Source of the DNA: Myxococcales bacterium
Lineage (GTDB): Bacteria > Myxococcota_A > Bradymonadia > UBA4248
DNA: 17,465 bases
Assembly: GCA_004554395.1 (NCBI GenBank)
Contig: SFMP01000038.1
Span: forward strand, 1 to 17,465
Direction of reading: 5' to 3'
The translations under genes and the position numbers were made by a program. Shown one piece after another: positions 1 through 8,300 of the stretch; within the stretch, counting starts at the first letter, position 1; every line of letters begins with the position of its first letter. Below the pieces are notes generated by a model, which made no database searches, had not been told where the DNA came from, and was given only the letters and a program-made list of their open reading frames with translations.

Positions 1-2835
1 GATATTACTGGCGATGGTAAAAACGATCTCATCTACAGTGCTCAGAGTTTAGGGCCGGATAAGAATTCGGTCTATGTTTTGCCAGATGTGTGTAATGTAA
101 GGAGCACCCAAAAAGCACTTCTCGTCGGTTCCAAATCGACGGCGTTTGGAACGGCGATATACGTCGTCGATTTGAATGGAAAGGGCGAAAAAGAAATCGT
201 CGTCGTCGATTCGACATTTGGCGAAGCAGTGGGCGGAGAAGAATTCAACGTTGGCGCAATCTATTTCTATAAGTATACGGGCAAGGGATTTGTCGAATCG
301 CGCAGACCTGTGACGGGCGAAATCGTCGAACGCGAAGGCGGAGGTAAATCGGGTGGGCAGATATCGTCGGTTGCGTTTGCCGATGTCGATGGCGATGGCT
401 TGCTCGATTTGATCGTCGGTGAGCCGTCTGCCAATGCCGGGAAGGGCAATAAGGCAGGGCGCGTGCGCACCTATAGGAATAATGGCACGGGCTTCGACAC
501 GGGCAGACCAAAATGGATGTTTGACGCCCCCAATGGTTGGATGAATTTTGGTAGCGACGTCAAAGTCGCCGATATCAATGGCGATGGCGTGCTCGATCTC
601 ATCGTCGGTGCGCCTGGTAAGAAAAAAGACAAAGATCCTGGTCAGCAAGGGCATGTCTTCGTCTTCGTCGGCACGAAAGATGGTTCGGTGTTTTCGAAAG
701 AGCCGTTTTGGAAATATAAGGCTAGCTCGAGCGATGAACTCTTCGGTACGAAGGTCGAAGCCGCCGATATTGATGGTAAAGGCTGGCTCGATCTCGTCGT
801 CGGTGCGCCTGGCCAAGGCGCGGGGCGAATCCACGTCTTTGCCAATTCCGAAGGGCATTGTTATCGAGCCGACAAATGCTTCGTCGATGGGGTCTGCTAC
901 GACGATGGCGAAACAGCGCCCAAAGACAAGTGCCAAGTTTGCGATCCGTTGCGCAATAACTTCGGATTCTCGGAAGTCGTATGCTCCAAAGTCCCCGAAA
1001 CGGCTTGTAAGACGGCAAAAGTCACGTGCAATGCAAGCGTAGGTTGCCAAGCCGAAAACAAACCCGATGGAACGAAATGCGCCGAAACAGCCTGCTCGGG
1101 CACGCGCGAAGTTTCGTCGTATGTTTGCGCTTCGGGCGCATGCCAACCCCAAAAGAAGGCTTGCGGCGCGGGGCTCTATTGCAAAACCGATGCGACGGGC
1201 GGTGCGAGTTGCAAAGCCGAGTGTGAGAGCGACGCCGATTGCACAGATAAGACGAAGCCCAAATGCAAACTCGATAAGACGTTGAATGTGTTGAGTTGCC
1301 AAGCCGAGTGTGCCGTCGATGACGATTGCACAGATCCTGTTAAGCCCAAGTGCAAGATCAATGCATCGACGAAAGTCGCTAGCTGCCAGCCCGAGTGTGC
1401 GAGCGATGCCGATTGTGCCGATGGTCTCTATTGCAAAACCGATCCGAATACGAAAATTGCGAGTTGCCAGCCCGAGTGCAGGAGCGACGCCGATTGTGCT
1501 GGTGGTTTATGCATCAATGGGCGTTGTTCAGAGACCATCGACTACAATCCCGTCATCACGAAGCCGGCTCAGGGCGAAGTCGTGAAGGCAGAAAGCGTCG
1601 TATTCGAGGGATCGGCTCGTGCAAATCAAGATGTCACCGTTAAGGCCATGTTGGCAGGTGATAATGCGCAGGTTTCGACGTGCAATGCAACTGCCGACGA
1701 CAAGGGCGCCTGGAAATGCGAAATCATGCTCAATACGAACGATTACCAGGCGATTGCTGTGTCGGTCGTCGATGGCAAGAGTTACCCGAGTATGCCGGTT
1801 ACTTTCAGCGTGGAATTGCCCGTCGAATTGACGCTCGATGCGCCGACCGAAGGCGCGGAATTGAAGAATCACGTCGTATTTTCGGGGAAAGCACCAGCGG
1901 GCGCGGACGTATCGGTTCGCAATATCGCCGATAGCACGATGCTTTGCTCGGGCAAAGCAGACCTCGATAAGATGTGGTCGTGCACGACGACGGCGCTCGA
2001 AACGGGCGATTACAAAGTCTATGCCTACGTTTCGAATGAGCTCAACACGATGGCCGCGCCGCGTGGATTTAGCGTCGTTCGCACGGTTCCCGTCATTACG
2101 GAGCCCGTTGCCGGTAGCGAAACATCGGTTCGCCCGACGATTAAGGGCACAATAGCGAGTGCCGAAGGCCTCGTCACGGTGTGGCAAATTGGAGACGCCG
2201 TCCAGACGCAACTTTGCATTGCGCCGATTGCGACCGATGGCGTGTTCCAGTGCACAACTGGGTTCGATTTGGAATACGAAACGGCGTATAAGATTCGCGC
2301 AACGTGGATCGATGAATCGGTGAAACCCAATATCGAATTGTCTTCGGAAGACGTCGAATTTAAGACGTCGAAGCGTCCGCGCGAGCCGATTTCGATTTTG
2401 ATGCCCTCCGATGGAACGGCACTCTCGACGACGAATGTGATATTTTCGGGCATCGCCGAAGCCTTTGAAAACGTCGTCGTCTACTATGGCATGGCTTCGG
2501 AAGACGGTATCGAGGAATTGACGGATATGTGTACGGCTCGCGCCAATGGCAATGGGCGTTGGGCATGCACTGACCGCGAACTCGCCAAGGGCGAATACAA
2601 GGCTTATGCGATCAATGCCGAAGCTGAATCGACCGATACGACATCGCGTTCGGCGACGATAAAGTTCGCCATTTTGGACGATGCTCGCATCGATATCGAA
2701 GATGGCAAATACGAGACGTCGGGCGGTTCGTGTAGCGCGTTGCCGAATTCGACGCACCATTCTGCGCCGCTTTTGTTCTTTGCGTTTGTCGGTATCGCCG
2801 GGCTCGGCGCTTTGCGCCGTCGTCGTTCGGAGTAG
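1..2835 (+). CDS. Secreted FG-GAP / Ig-like surface protein with MYXO-CTERM-like tail (5' partial)
   Basis: The frame is open from base 1, so the start lies outside the window; a TTG at 79 is in frame but lies inside the first repeat and is not the true start. The visible 944 residues contain, in order: at least five FG-GAP/VCBS-type repeats with Ca-binding-like loops (DITGDGKNDL, DVDGDGLLDL, DINGDGVLDL, DIDGKGWLDL) to about residue 285; a Cys-rich block to about 512 with four ExxSDADC-type units; four Ig-like modules of about 90-100 residues (about 515-900); and a tail with GGSCSA, a hydrophobic segment (LLFFAFVGIAGLGAL) and RRRRSE at the extreme C-terminus. This tail matches the MYXO-CTERM pattern (Cys, membrane segment, Arg cluster), which in Myxococcota marks proteins sorted to the outer surface. 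The role is probably adhesion or cell-surface binding; no catalytic domain is visible. The signal peptide would be upstream of the window. It ends in tandem terminators and converges with the TPR gene. Confidence 0.9.
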   Translation, partial: DITGDGKNDLIYSAQSLGPDKNSVYVLPDVCNVRSTQKALLVGSKSTAFGTAIYVVDLNGKGEKEIVVVDSTFGEAVGGEEFNVGAIYFYKYTGKGFVESRRPVTGEIVEREGGGKSGGQISSVAFADVDGDGLLDLIVGEPSANAGKGNKAGRVRTYRNNGTGFDTGRPKWMFDAPNGWMNFGSDVKVADINGDGVLDLIVGAPGKKKDKDPGQQGHVFVFVGTKDGSVFSKEPFWKYKASSSDELFGTKVEAADIDGKGWLDLVVGAPGQGAGRIHVFANSEGHCYRADKCFVDGVCYDDGETAPKDKCQVCDPLRNNFGFSEVVCSKVPETACKTAKVTCNASVGCQAENKPDGTKCAETACSGTREVSSYVCASGACQPQKKACGAGLYCKTDATGGASCKAECESDADCTDKTKPKCKLDKTLNVLSCQAECAVDDDCTDPVKPKCKINASTKVASCQPECASDADCADGLYCKTDPNTKIASCQPECRSDADCAGGLCINGRCSETIDYNPVITKPAQGEVVKAESVVFEGSARANQDVTVKAMLAGDNAQVSTCNATADDKGAWKCEIMLNTNDYQAIAVSVVDGKSYPSMPVTFSVELPVELTLDAPTEGAELKNHVVFSGKAPAGADVSVRNIADSTMLCSGKADLDKMWSCTTTALETGDYKVYAYVSNELNTMAAPRGFSVVRTVPVITEPVAGSETSVRPTIKGTIASAEGLVTVWQIGDAVQTQLCIAPIATDGVFQCTTGFDLEYETAYKIRATWIDESVKPNIELSSEDVEFKTSKRPREPISILMPSDGTALSTTNVIFSGIAEAFENVVVYYGMASEDGIEELTDMCTARANGNGRWACTDRELAKGEYKAYAINAEAESTDTTSRSATIKFAILDDARIDIEDGKYETSGGSCSALPNSTHHSAPLLFFAFVGIAGLGALRRRRSE
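1219..1533 (+). repeat. Tandem Cys-rich repeat encoding SDADC-type units
   Basis: Four in-frame units begin at 1219, 1306, 1393 and 1474, giving spacings of 87, 87 and 81 bases. Each starts ECxSDADC or ECAVDDDC and the first three end in a (L/I)xSCQ(A/P) segment; the fourth is shorter and ends in GRCSE. Such disulfide-rich units are common in secreted proteins of Myxococcota. They form the stalk between the FG-GAP and Ig-like parts of the gene at 1-2835. Confidence 0.8.
1546..2700 (+). repeat. Four Ig-like modules
   Basis: Units begin near 1546, 1825, 2086 and 2383. Each opens with a strand of the type P(V/I)xI(T/L)xPxxG, continues with a VxFSG or IKG strand, and carries paired cysteines in the form (S/L)TCxA or MCTA followed about 10-15 residues later by WxC(T/E) or FQCTT. 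The pattern is that of bacterial Ig-like/carboxypeptidase-regulatory-like beta-sandwiches. The boundaries are approximate. Confidence 0.7.
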
Positions 2836-2859
2836 AGCGATTTTTGCTCGAAACTGGTT

Positions 2860-2885
2860 AAAAGCGTCCAAATTGGGCGCTTTTT
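2860..2885 (+). terminator. Intrinsic terminator, first of two
   Basis: AAAAGCGTCC pairs with GGGCGCTTTT (one G-U) around the loop AAATT, ending in a five-T tract, 24 bases after the stop codon at 2833-2835. The A-run on the left arm means it could also act on transcripts coming from the minus strand. Confidence 0.85.
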
Positions 2886-2897
2886 AATAGACTATAT

Positions 2898-2922
2898 GCG
2901 CCCATATTGGGCGCTTTTTTTT
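2898..2922 (+). terminator. Intrinsic terminator, second of two
   Basis: GCGCCCA pairs with TGGGCGC around the loop TAT and is followed by eight Ts. The right arm and T-tract (ATTGGGCGCTTTTT) repeat those of the preceding hairpin, so the pair looks like a duplicated terminator. Confidence 0.85.
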
Positions 2923-2947
2923 GAGATGGGTAGGCGCGCAGAAGCGC

Positions 2948-3131
2948 GGCGTATGCGCACAGCGAAGCGAGCACATAGCCGCGCCAGAGCCCGTATCGCC
3001 GCAGGCGATAGGGCGATAGCGTAGGCGTATTGAGCGCAGCGAAATAGCCGGAGCCGTGCCAGAGCCCGTATCGCCGCAGGCGATAGGGCGATAGCGTAGG
3101 CGTATTGAGCGCAGCGAAATAGCCGGAGCCG
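2948..3131. repeat. Intergenic repeat cluster 1 with a 75-bp tandem duplication
   Basis: Two copies of a 75-base unit lie at 2983-3057 and 3058-3132 and match over the first 74 bases. Each unit holds a perfect hairpin (TATCGCC, loop GCA, GGCGATA; first copy 2994-3010) and a segment GGCGTATT...AATAGCC (3024-3049 and 3099-3124). A related 33-base segment GGCGTATGCG...GCACATAGCC precedes them at 2948-2980. Read on the minus strand, these segments share the form GGCTAT...ATACGCC with the cluster at 11285-11399. There is no plausible gene here. Open frames across it are low-complexity translations of the repeats. Confidence 0.8.
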
Positions 3132-3158
3132 CCGCCGTATGCCAAGGGCAAAGGCGGC
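3131..3158 (-). terminator. Possible hairpin after the TPR gene
   Basis: GCCGCC/GGCGGC outer arms and TGCC/GGCA inner arms form a stem-loop 15 bases downstream of the minus-strand stop at 3173-3175. There is no T-tract on the minus strand, so it is at best a weak or factor-dependent terminator. Confidence 0.3.
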
Positions 3159-3172
3159 GAAAGGGGGGAGGG

Positions 3173-6100
3173 TTAATTTTGCGAGCTCCAGAAGAGTTTG
3201 ACGAAGCGGCTGTAGTTTTCGGAGATGAGGAAAGTTTCGAAGGCGCGGTCGGTGGGTGCTTCGTAGAGTGCGCAGGCGGGAGAGGCGCAGACGATGGCGC
3301 CGAGGCATGTGGCGCGCGTTTGCATGGCGCGGCGGAAGTCTTGCCAGGCGACCATGAGGAATGGAACGCCGTCTTTGAAGAGCTTGCGCGATTGGCGTGG
3401 GAGCGTTTTGAAGAGGCGTTTTTTGATAGTTTGTGCGGCTTCGGATTCTGGTTTGGCTTGGCAGAGAGCGGCGAAGAGTGCGGCGATGGTGTCGTCGTCG
3501 AGGGCGTCGAGGAGGCTGGCGCCGGTGATGGCTTGGTGCATGGCGTAGGCCGCCCAGAAATCGAATTGAATTGGGTTTGATTCGTTGAGGATTGAATCAT
3601 CGACGACGAGAGTGCTGGGTTGGTCGAATTTAATGCGGCACTTTGCGCCTTTGAGGCCGTGCATGGCGTAGACTTGTTTGACGTCGAAATTTTGGCCGAA
3701 TAGGGCTTGGCAGCGCGTTTGTGCCCAGGTGACGGGGGTGAGGTGGTGTGCCGAGATGGCGTCGTCGAAGAGGTCGTAGGCGTAGGGCGTCATCATGCGG
3801 AGGTAGCGCTGGGCGTCGGCGAATGTGCGCTTGATGGGGATGAGTTCGAAGTCGAAGAAGCCGCGCGGGGCGCCGTGTATGCAACGCTCCCAGGTGGTGC
3901 GCAGATGTGGGTTTTCGTGGGCGTGTCGCAGGGCGGTGACGGCGGCAAGCGAGATGGTGTCGCCGGTTTGTTTGAGCGCGTCGATGAATGGGTCGAAGGC
4001 GTCGGTGAGATCGATGTTTTGTTTGAGAGTGCGTCGGAATTCGCCGATGGCGGAGTCGATTTGTCCGGCTTGTGCGAGTGCTTGTGCGCGCGCGAGGTAT
4101 GCCCAGTCGGTGTTTTGTGCCTCGTGTATGATTTCTGAGAGAAAAGCGAGTGCTTCGCGGTGTTGTGCGTTTGCGACGTAGAGAGCGGCGATGCATCCGC
4201 GGTATTGTGCGATGCGTTCTGGATCGCCTTGCTGGCCGAGAATGCGCTTTGTGACGTCGATAAGTCGTTGAATTTCGTTGTGATTTTTGTATTCGAGGAC
4301 GAGCGCATCGAAATCGTCGCGGTCGTCGATGGCGGCTTGTATGGCTTCTCGTTCGTAGAGCGTTCGCAGGTCGTGCCCCCATCCCGCCTCTCGTGCGATG
4401 TGTGTGAAAGCGCGTCGTGCGCGTCGGACGTCTTTTGGCGTGGCGTGGTGTGGTTCGTCGTCGGATGTTTGGCAGATTTCTTCGAGCGTCGTTTTGGCGT
4501 CGTTCCATTGTCGTTGGGCGCAGGCGATGTCGTAGAGTAGGTCGAGGGCGGCCATGTCGTGCGGGAACGAGGCGAGGTGGCGTCGGAGAATGACGCGAGC
4601 TTTGTCGGGTTGTTCGAGGTGATGGATGAGGATTTGAGCGAGTCTGATGTTGATTTCTCGCCGTTTTTCTTGGGTTAAATCGATTTTTGCGAGTTGTTCG
4701 AGCGTGGTGACGGCTTCGGCCCATCGCGCTTGGTCGGCGAGGAGGGCGGCTTGTAGGATCAAGGCATCTTTGTCGTCGGGTGCTTGCTCGATGATTCGCG
4801 CAAGGGCAAGCGTTGCGCCGGGTATGTCTTTGATTTCGTAGGCTCGGAGCATGGCGTTTTTTCGGAGCCATTCGATTTGTAGGCTTGGAACGGGGGTGGC
4901 GGCGACGGCTTGTGTATAGATGCGCGAGAGCTGTTCGAATTGCCGCTGTTGTGTGAGGAGCGATTCGATCATCTCGATGGCGCGTTGGCACGCGGGTTGG
5001 AAGGCGAGGATATGGGCCAGGCTTTTGGTGGCTTGTTCGCGCTTTTTGAGCGCTTTTTCCCAGAGCGTTGCCGCCCATAGACCGTAGCTGAGTCGGTTTT
5101 CGTCGTCGTATGAAGCTTGTGCGAGTCGGTCGGCGATGCATGCGAGGCTATAGGCGTCGTCTTCGTCTTCGGCGATGTTGGCGAGCGTCATGAGAGCCGA
5201 TATGGCGTGGCTGTCGAGTTTGATGCATTCTTGAGCGACGCGCACGGCGTGAGACCGTTGATCGTCGTCGATATATGGGGCCAGGGCGGTTTTGAGCGTT
5301 TGGACGCGAGCGCGAGCCGAGATATCGATGTTGGCGAGTTTTTCGCGGAAGAATCCGAGGGCTTGCCAATCGTCCGACGTCGCCGAGAATCGTTCGAGCA
5401 TCCACAGCGTTCGTTTGTCGTTGGCGTCGCGCATGGCATGTGTTGCCAAGATGTTGCGAATGTGTTCATCGCTTGCGTTGCCCATGTGCATGAGCCGTAG
5501 AGCGGCTTCGCGCAACAGTGCCTCGCGGATCCAGCGATCTTGCGTCGTATTGGCATAAGTTTCGAGCCACGATGTCGTATCGTCTTCGTCGCGTTCGTCT
5601 TCGCGCAAAGCCCTTAAATAGCTCGCCCGTAGGCAATGCCCGTAGGGGAGGTTTAGGCTTCGTTTGAGTCGTAGGGCGATTTGGTGGCGTTCTTTTTTAT
5701 CGGTCGATTCGGAACGCAGTCGTTCGGCTTCGATCCAGTCGACGAGTGCCAACAATTCTTCGGGGAGATCGCGTAGTTTCTGGCGCCATGCTTGCCAGTC
5801 GGGGATTGTACGCTGGGAACGATCGCGGCGATAGGCTTCGATATAATCGGAGCAAAGTGTATAAATATCGGGGTTTGGGGCGATTTTTTGTTCTGGATTC
5901 GTCGATTTTGTCGATGGCTCGCAGTACATATCGATATCGCGTCGGAGTGCTCGCCATGTTGCGGTTTCTTCGTCGTTGATCGTTTCGTCGCATTGATCGA
6001 CGATTTGTGCGATATCGCGCCATGCTTTTCGCTTCTTGAGCAGTCGGATGAGCATTCGCAGAGGGTATGGCGCGAGTGGTGCGGATTCGCGGGCGATGTT

Positions 6101-7996
6101 GAACCATTTGAGAGCGCGATCGTCGTCGCCCATTTGGGTGGCTGCCCAAGCGTTTTCGGTGGCAATCGAGGCGCGATCGGCGTTTGCGAGTTGGAATTGG
6201 GCGCGGTAGTCGTTCGATTCGATGAGTTGGTCGAAGCGTCGTTCGCGCAGGGCTAAGTGGTGTAGGGCGACGATGGCTGGGACGAAAGCGGGCGATTTTT
6301 TATGGAGTTGTTTGAGTTTTTCGATAGCCGAATCGACGTCGTGTAGAGCTTCGTCGGTATAGATGGCGGCTTCGAGAGCGCAGACTTGGGCTTCTTCGGG
6401 GTCGGTCGTTTCGGTGGCGATTTGTTCGAGCCCTGCGACGACTTCGTCCCATCGTCCGATCGATGCAAATATGCATATACGCTTAAAAGCTAGGCTTCGC
6501 GATGGGGCTGTTTGAGGGATTTGGGGCAAATATCGTGCGGCGATATCGGCGTGGTGCATGCGCTCGGTGAGCACGGTGACGAGGTGTTCGAGCAATGCAC
6601 TTTGCGTGGCGGGGTCTTTTGTTTGGCGAGCCCAGGCTTCGAGGAGTCGTGCATTTGCTTCGTGATTCTGGGTGCTTTCGTAGGTAAAAAGTAGACGCCA
6701 ATGGCCTAGCGTCGAATTTTGTTCGACGAGTAGCGGGATAGCGGCGTCGAAATTCTGAGCGCGTAGATGTGCATTGGCCTGCATCCATGCGTAGGCGGGC
6801 CGAGCCCATGATTGGGCGTGTGCGATGTGTTCGAAGCTCTGTGCCGCGCTCTCGTCGTCGGCTAGTTTTTCGCATAGCGCGGCGAGTCGTTTGCGAGCGG
6901 CGATCGATTCCGACGAATGGCAAGCGGCTTCGAGCGCGGCGCGCGTTTGTTCGTCGTCGTGTGTCGTGGCGTCGATCAAGTCGGCGAGCGCAAGCCAGTG
7001 TGCGGCGCGAGTTTGTTCGTCGTCGGCGATGTCGATAATCGTCTTTTCGAATTGCGCCGCGCGAGCCATATTGCCTGCTAAGATATAGGCATCGGCAGCC
7101 GAGAGCGCGAGCATCGATTGGTCGGCGCTCAATTTATAGGCTTCGGCGTAGTAGTAGCTTTCGCGCTCGTGTTGCCCGATGAACCCGTTGATGACGGCGG
7201 CGCGTCGAAAGAAAGCGGCGCGTAGCTCGGGGGCTTCGAAGATTTGCGCGGCGAGGGCATAGGACATCGCCGCCTCGGGGAGCTTTGCATATTTTTCCGA
7301 TAAAACGGCATATCGTAGAAGGATATATGGGTTTTGTTTGTCGGATTGGAATGCCAATCGAAAGTTCTCGTAAGCTTTCGAATATTCTCCCATCGTTGCT
7401 TGTATGCTCGCGGCGAACGCATATAAGATGGCGCGTTCGTCGGGGGTTCCGAGTATCCGAGCGAGTTTCTCGGCATATTGTTCGGCTTTGGCATGGCCCT
7501 CGAGACCGCCCATTTCGGCGTTAATCCAAAGTGCCATGTAGATCGCGGCGACGTCGTTTTCGTCGATGGCATGAGCCGTTTCGACCCATTCGAGCGCCCG
7601 TTTGGCGTCGCCATTTGCCAGCCAATACAAATCGCCAAGCGTGAGTGCAATCGCCATTCGCGAATCGGTTTCTTGGGCAAATTCATAGGCTTTGCGCAAT
7701 GCCTCGATGGCGGCGTTCCAGTCTCCGATCTTGAGATACATGCGAAACGACGTTTCGTAGACCCATCCGGCATGTGGCAAGATTTCGGCGGCCAGGGCTA
7801 GATCGCGGCAGACAGAATCGTCGGAGGCATCGTCGTGCTCGTTGGCAAATGCGGCATCGAGTAGAAATGCCGCCGCCGATTCGGCGTCTTTTTCGTAAAT
7901 CGCTCGCGCTTCGCGACGGAATACTTCGGCGGTTTCTTCGCCCTCTTGTGCCTTGGCCCACAGTGCCGCTTTGATGTCTAACGCCTTACCCGCCAT
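3173..7996 (-). CDS. Very large tetratricopeptide-repeat protein (1607 aa)
   Basis: The chosen start is ATG at 7996, preceded by GGAG with a 6-base gap; an upstream in-frame TTG at 8008 would add only four residues and lacks a ribosome site. No signal peptide or membrane segment is evident, so it is probably cytoplasmic. Almost the whole length consists of helix-turn-helix units with the TPR look, for example SWxxxxALRKAYEFA-type helices near the N-terminus and repeated ALxxLAxIxLxxG patterns through to about residue 1400. The last 180 residues do not look like TPR: they contain a beta-strand-like STLVVDDSIL segment, then helices with GASLLDALDDDTIAALFAAL and TCLGAIVCASPACAL. From memory this resembles the C-terminal domain of other very large myxobacterial TPR proteins, but I cannot name it. 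The gene stands alone, is convergent with the FG-GAP gene and divergent from the TRAP gene. The role is unknown; scaffolding is inferred. Confidence 0.9.
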   Translation of the reverse strand: MAGKALDIKAALWAKAQEGEETAEVFRREARAIYEKDAESAAAFLLDAAFANEHDDASDDSVCRDLALAAEILPHAGWVYETSFRMYLKIGDWNAAIEALRKAYEFAQETDSRMAIALTLGDLYWLANGDAKRALEWVETAHAIDENDVAAIYMALWINAEMGGLEGHAKAEQYAEKLARILGTPDERAILYAFAASIQATMGEYSKAYENFRLAFQSDKQNPYILLRYAVLSEKYAKLPEAAMSYALAAQIFEAPELRAAFFRRAAVINGFIGQHERESYYYAEAYKLSADQSMLALSAADAYILAGNMARAAQFEKTIIDIADDEQTRAAHWLALADLIDATTHDDEQTRAALEAACHSSESIAARKRLAALCEKLADDESAAQSFEHIAHAQSWARPAYAWMQANAHLRAQNFDAAIPLLVEQNSTLGHWRLLFTYESTQNHEANARLLEAWARQTKDPATQSALLEHLVTVLTERMHHADIAARYLPQIPQTAPSRSLAFKRICIFASIGRWDEVVAGLEQIATETTDPEEAQVCALEAAIYTDEALHDVDSAIEKLKQLHKKSPAFVPAIVALHHLALRERRFDQLIESNDYRAQFQLANADRASIATENAWAATQMGDDDRALKWFNIARESAPLAPYPLRMLIRLLKKRKAWRDIAQIVDQCDETINDEETATWRALRRDIDMYCEPSTKSTNPEQKIAPNPDIYTLCSDYIEAYRRDRSQRTIPDWQAWRQKLRDLPEELLALVDWIEAERLRSESTDKKERHQIALRLKRSLNLPYGHCLRASYLRALREDERDEDDTTSWLETYANTTQDRWIREALLREAALRLMHMGNASDEHIRNILATHAMRDANDKRTLWMLERFSATSDDWQALGFFREKLANIDISARARVQTLKTALAPYIDDDQRSHAVRVAQECIKLDSHAISALMTLANIAEDEDDAYSLACIADRLAQASYDDENRLSYGLWAATLWEKALKKREQATKSLAHILAFQPACQRAIEMIESLLTQQRQFEQLSRIYTQAVAATPVPSLQIEWLRKNAMLRAYEIKDIPGATLALARIIEQAPDDKDALILQAALLADQARWAEAVTTLEQLAKIDLTQEKRREINIRLAQILIHHLEQPDKARVILRRHLASFPHDMAALDLLYDIACAQRQWNDAKTTLEEICQTSDDEPHHATPKDVRRARRAFTHIAREAGWGHDLRTLYEREAIQAAIDDRDDFDALVLEYKNHNEIQRLIDVTKRILGQQGDPERIAQYRGCIAALYVANAQHREALAFLSEIIHEAQNTDWAYLARAQALAQAGQIDSAIGEFRRTLKQNIDLTDAFDPFIDALKQTGDTISLAAVTALRHAHENPHLRTTWERCIHGAPRGFFDFELIPIKRTFADAQRYLRMMTPYAYDLFDDAISAHHLTPVTWAQTRCQALFGQNFDVKQVYAMHGLKGAKCRIKFDQPSTLVVDDSILNESNPIQFDFWAAYAMHQAITGASLLDALDDDTIAALFAALCQAKPESEAAQTIKKRLFKTLPRQSRKLFKDGVPFLMVAWQDFRRAMQTRATCLGAIVCASPACALYEAPTDRAFETFLISENYSRFVKLFWSSQN

Positions 7997-8031
7997 TACT
8001 CGCTCCAAACCGATAAACCGACGCGGCGCGT

Positions 8032-8058
8032 TCTATAACGATTCGACCGATGGTGCAA
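8032..8058 (-). promoter_or_regulatory. Weak candidate promoter for the TPR gene
   Basis: On the minus strand TTGCAC (8053-8058) and TATAGA (8032-8037) lie 15 bases apart, 36 bases before the ATG at 7996. The spacing is short and the -10 matches only four of six, so this is tentative. If it is correct, the hairpins at 8086-8159 would lie upstream of the transcript. Confidence 0.25.
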
Positions 8059-8085
8059 TCTTTTGCGCTTTCCCATGTAGGGCTA

Positions 8086-8116
8086 CTCGCCAGAACCCCT
8101 ACGGGGTTCTGGCGAG
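8086..8116. other. Perfect 14-bp hairpin
   Basis: CTCGCCAGAACCCC pairs without mismatch with GGGGTTCTGGCGAG around the loop TAC. No T-tract follows on either strand. It sits 90 bases upstream of the TPR gene start and directly beside a second long hairpin. Confidence 0.75.
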
Positions 8117-8125
8117 CGATATTTG

Positions 8126-8159
8126 CGGCAAAGCGGGCTCGTAGAGCCTCGCTTTGCCG
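8126..8159. other. Second long hairpin, 15-bp stem with one bulge
   Basis: CGGCAAAGCG/CGCTTTGCCG forms the outer stem and GGCTC/GAGCC the inner stem, with loop GTA and one bulged T at 8149. It marks the edge between GC-rich sequence and the AT-rich block that starts near 8168. It could be a structured leader, a factor-dependent terminator or a repeat element; the sequence does not decide. Confidence 0.7.
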
Positions 8160-8167
8160 TGAGATCT

Positions 8168-8300
8168 AGTGTTATTCCAATAATATTCTAATATTATTCA
8201 ATGTTTATGATAAATGCTGAATATTATTCGTTTTGTCTCAAATGACATCAATTCAATGATTATCGGGAATACGTTTGAAGATGGATTATGTCTGAAGATA
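8168..8300. other. AT-rich intergenic block with repeated AATATTATT motif
   Basis: This stretch is far more AT-rich than its surroundings. It contains a perfect 9-bp inverted repeat AATAATATT-CT-AATATTATT (8179-8198) and another AATATTATTC at 8220-8229, which lies 30 bases from the copy at 8190-8199. It looks like a regulatory or DNA-bending region between the divergent TPR and TRAP genes rather than a gene. Confidence 0.6.

Noticed and set aside
49..2871. Long open frames on the minus strand opposite the surface-protein gene (417 and 447 codons).
   Set aside because: They are mirror frames produced by heavy use of TCG, GAT, GCG and CGA-type codons on the plus strand; the translations are low-complexity Arg/Phe/Ile-rich with no domain, and the plus frame has clear repeats and motifs.
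2983..3132. CRISPR array.
   Set aside because: Only two contiguous copies of a 75-bp unit without spacers, and no cas genes in the window.
2858..3151. Minus-strand open frames with repeated peptide units (SLRSIRLRYRPIACGD and the like).
   Set aside because: They translate the 75-bp intergenic DNA repeat; the repeats are non-coding in character and run into the terminators.
3630..5141. 503-codon Arg/His/Thr-rich open frame on the minus strand inside the TPR gene.
   Set aside because: Same strand, shifted frame of the TPR gene; the composition is that of a frame shadow and no start signal is seen.
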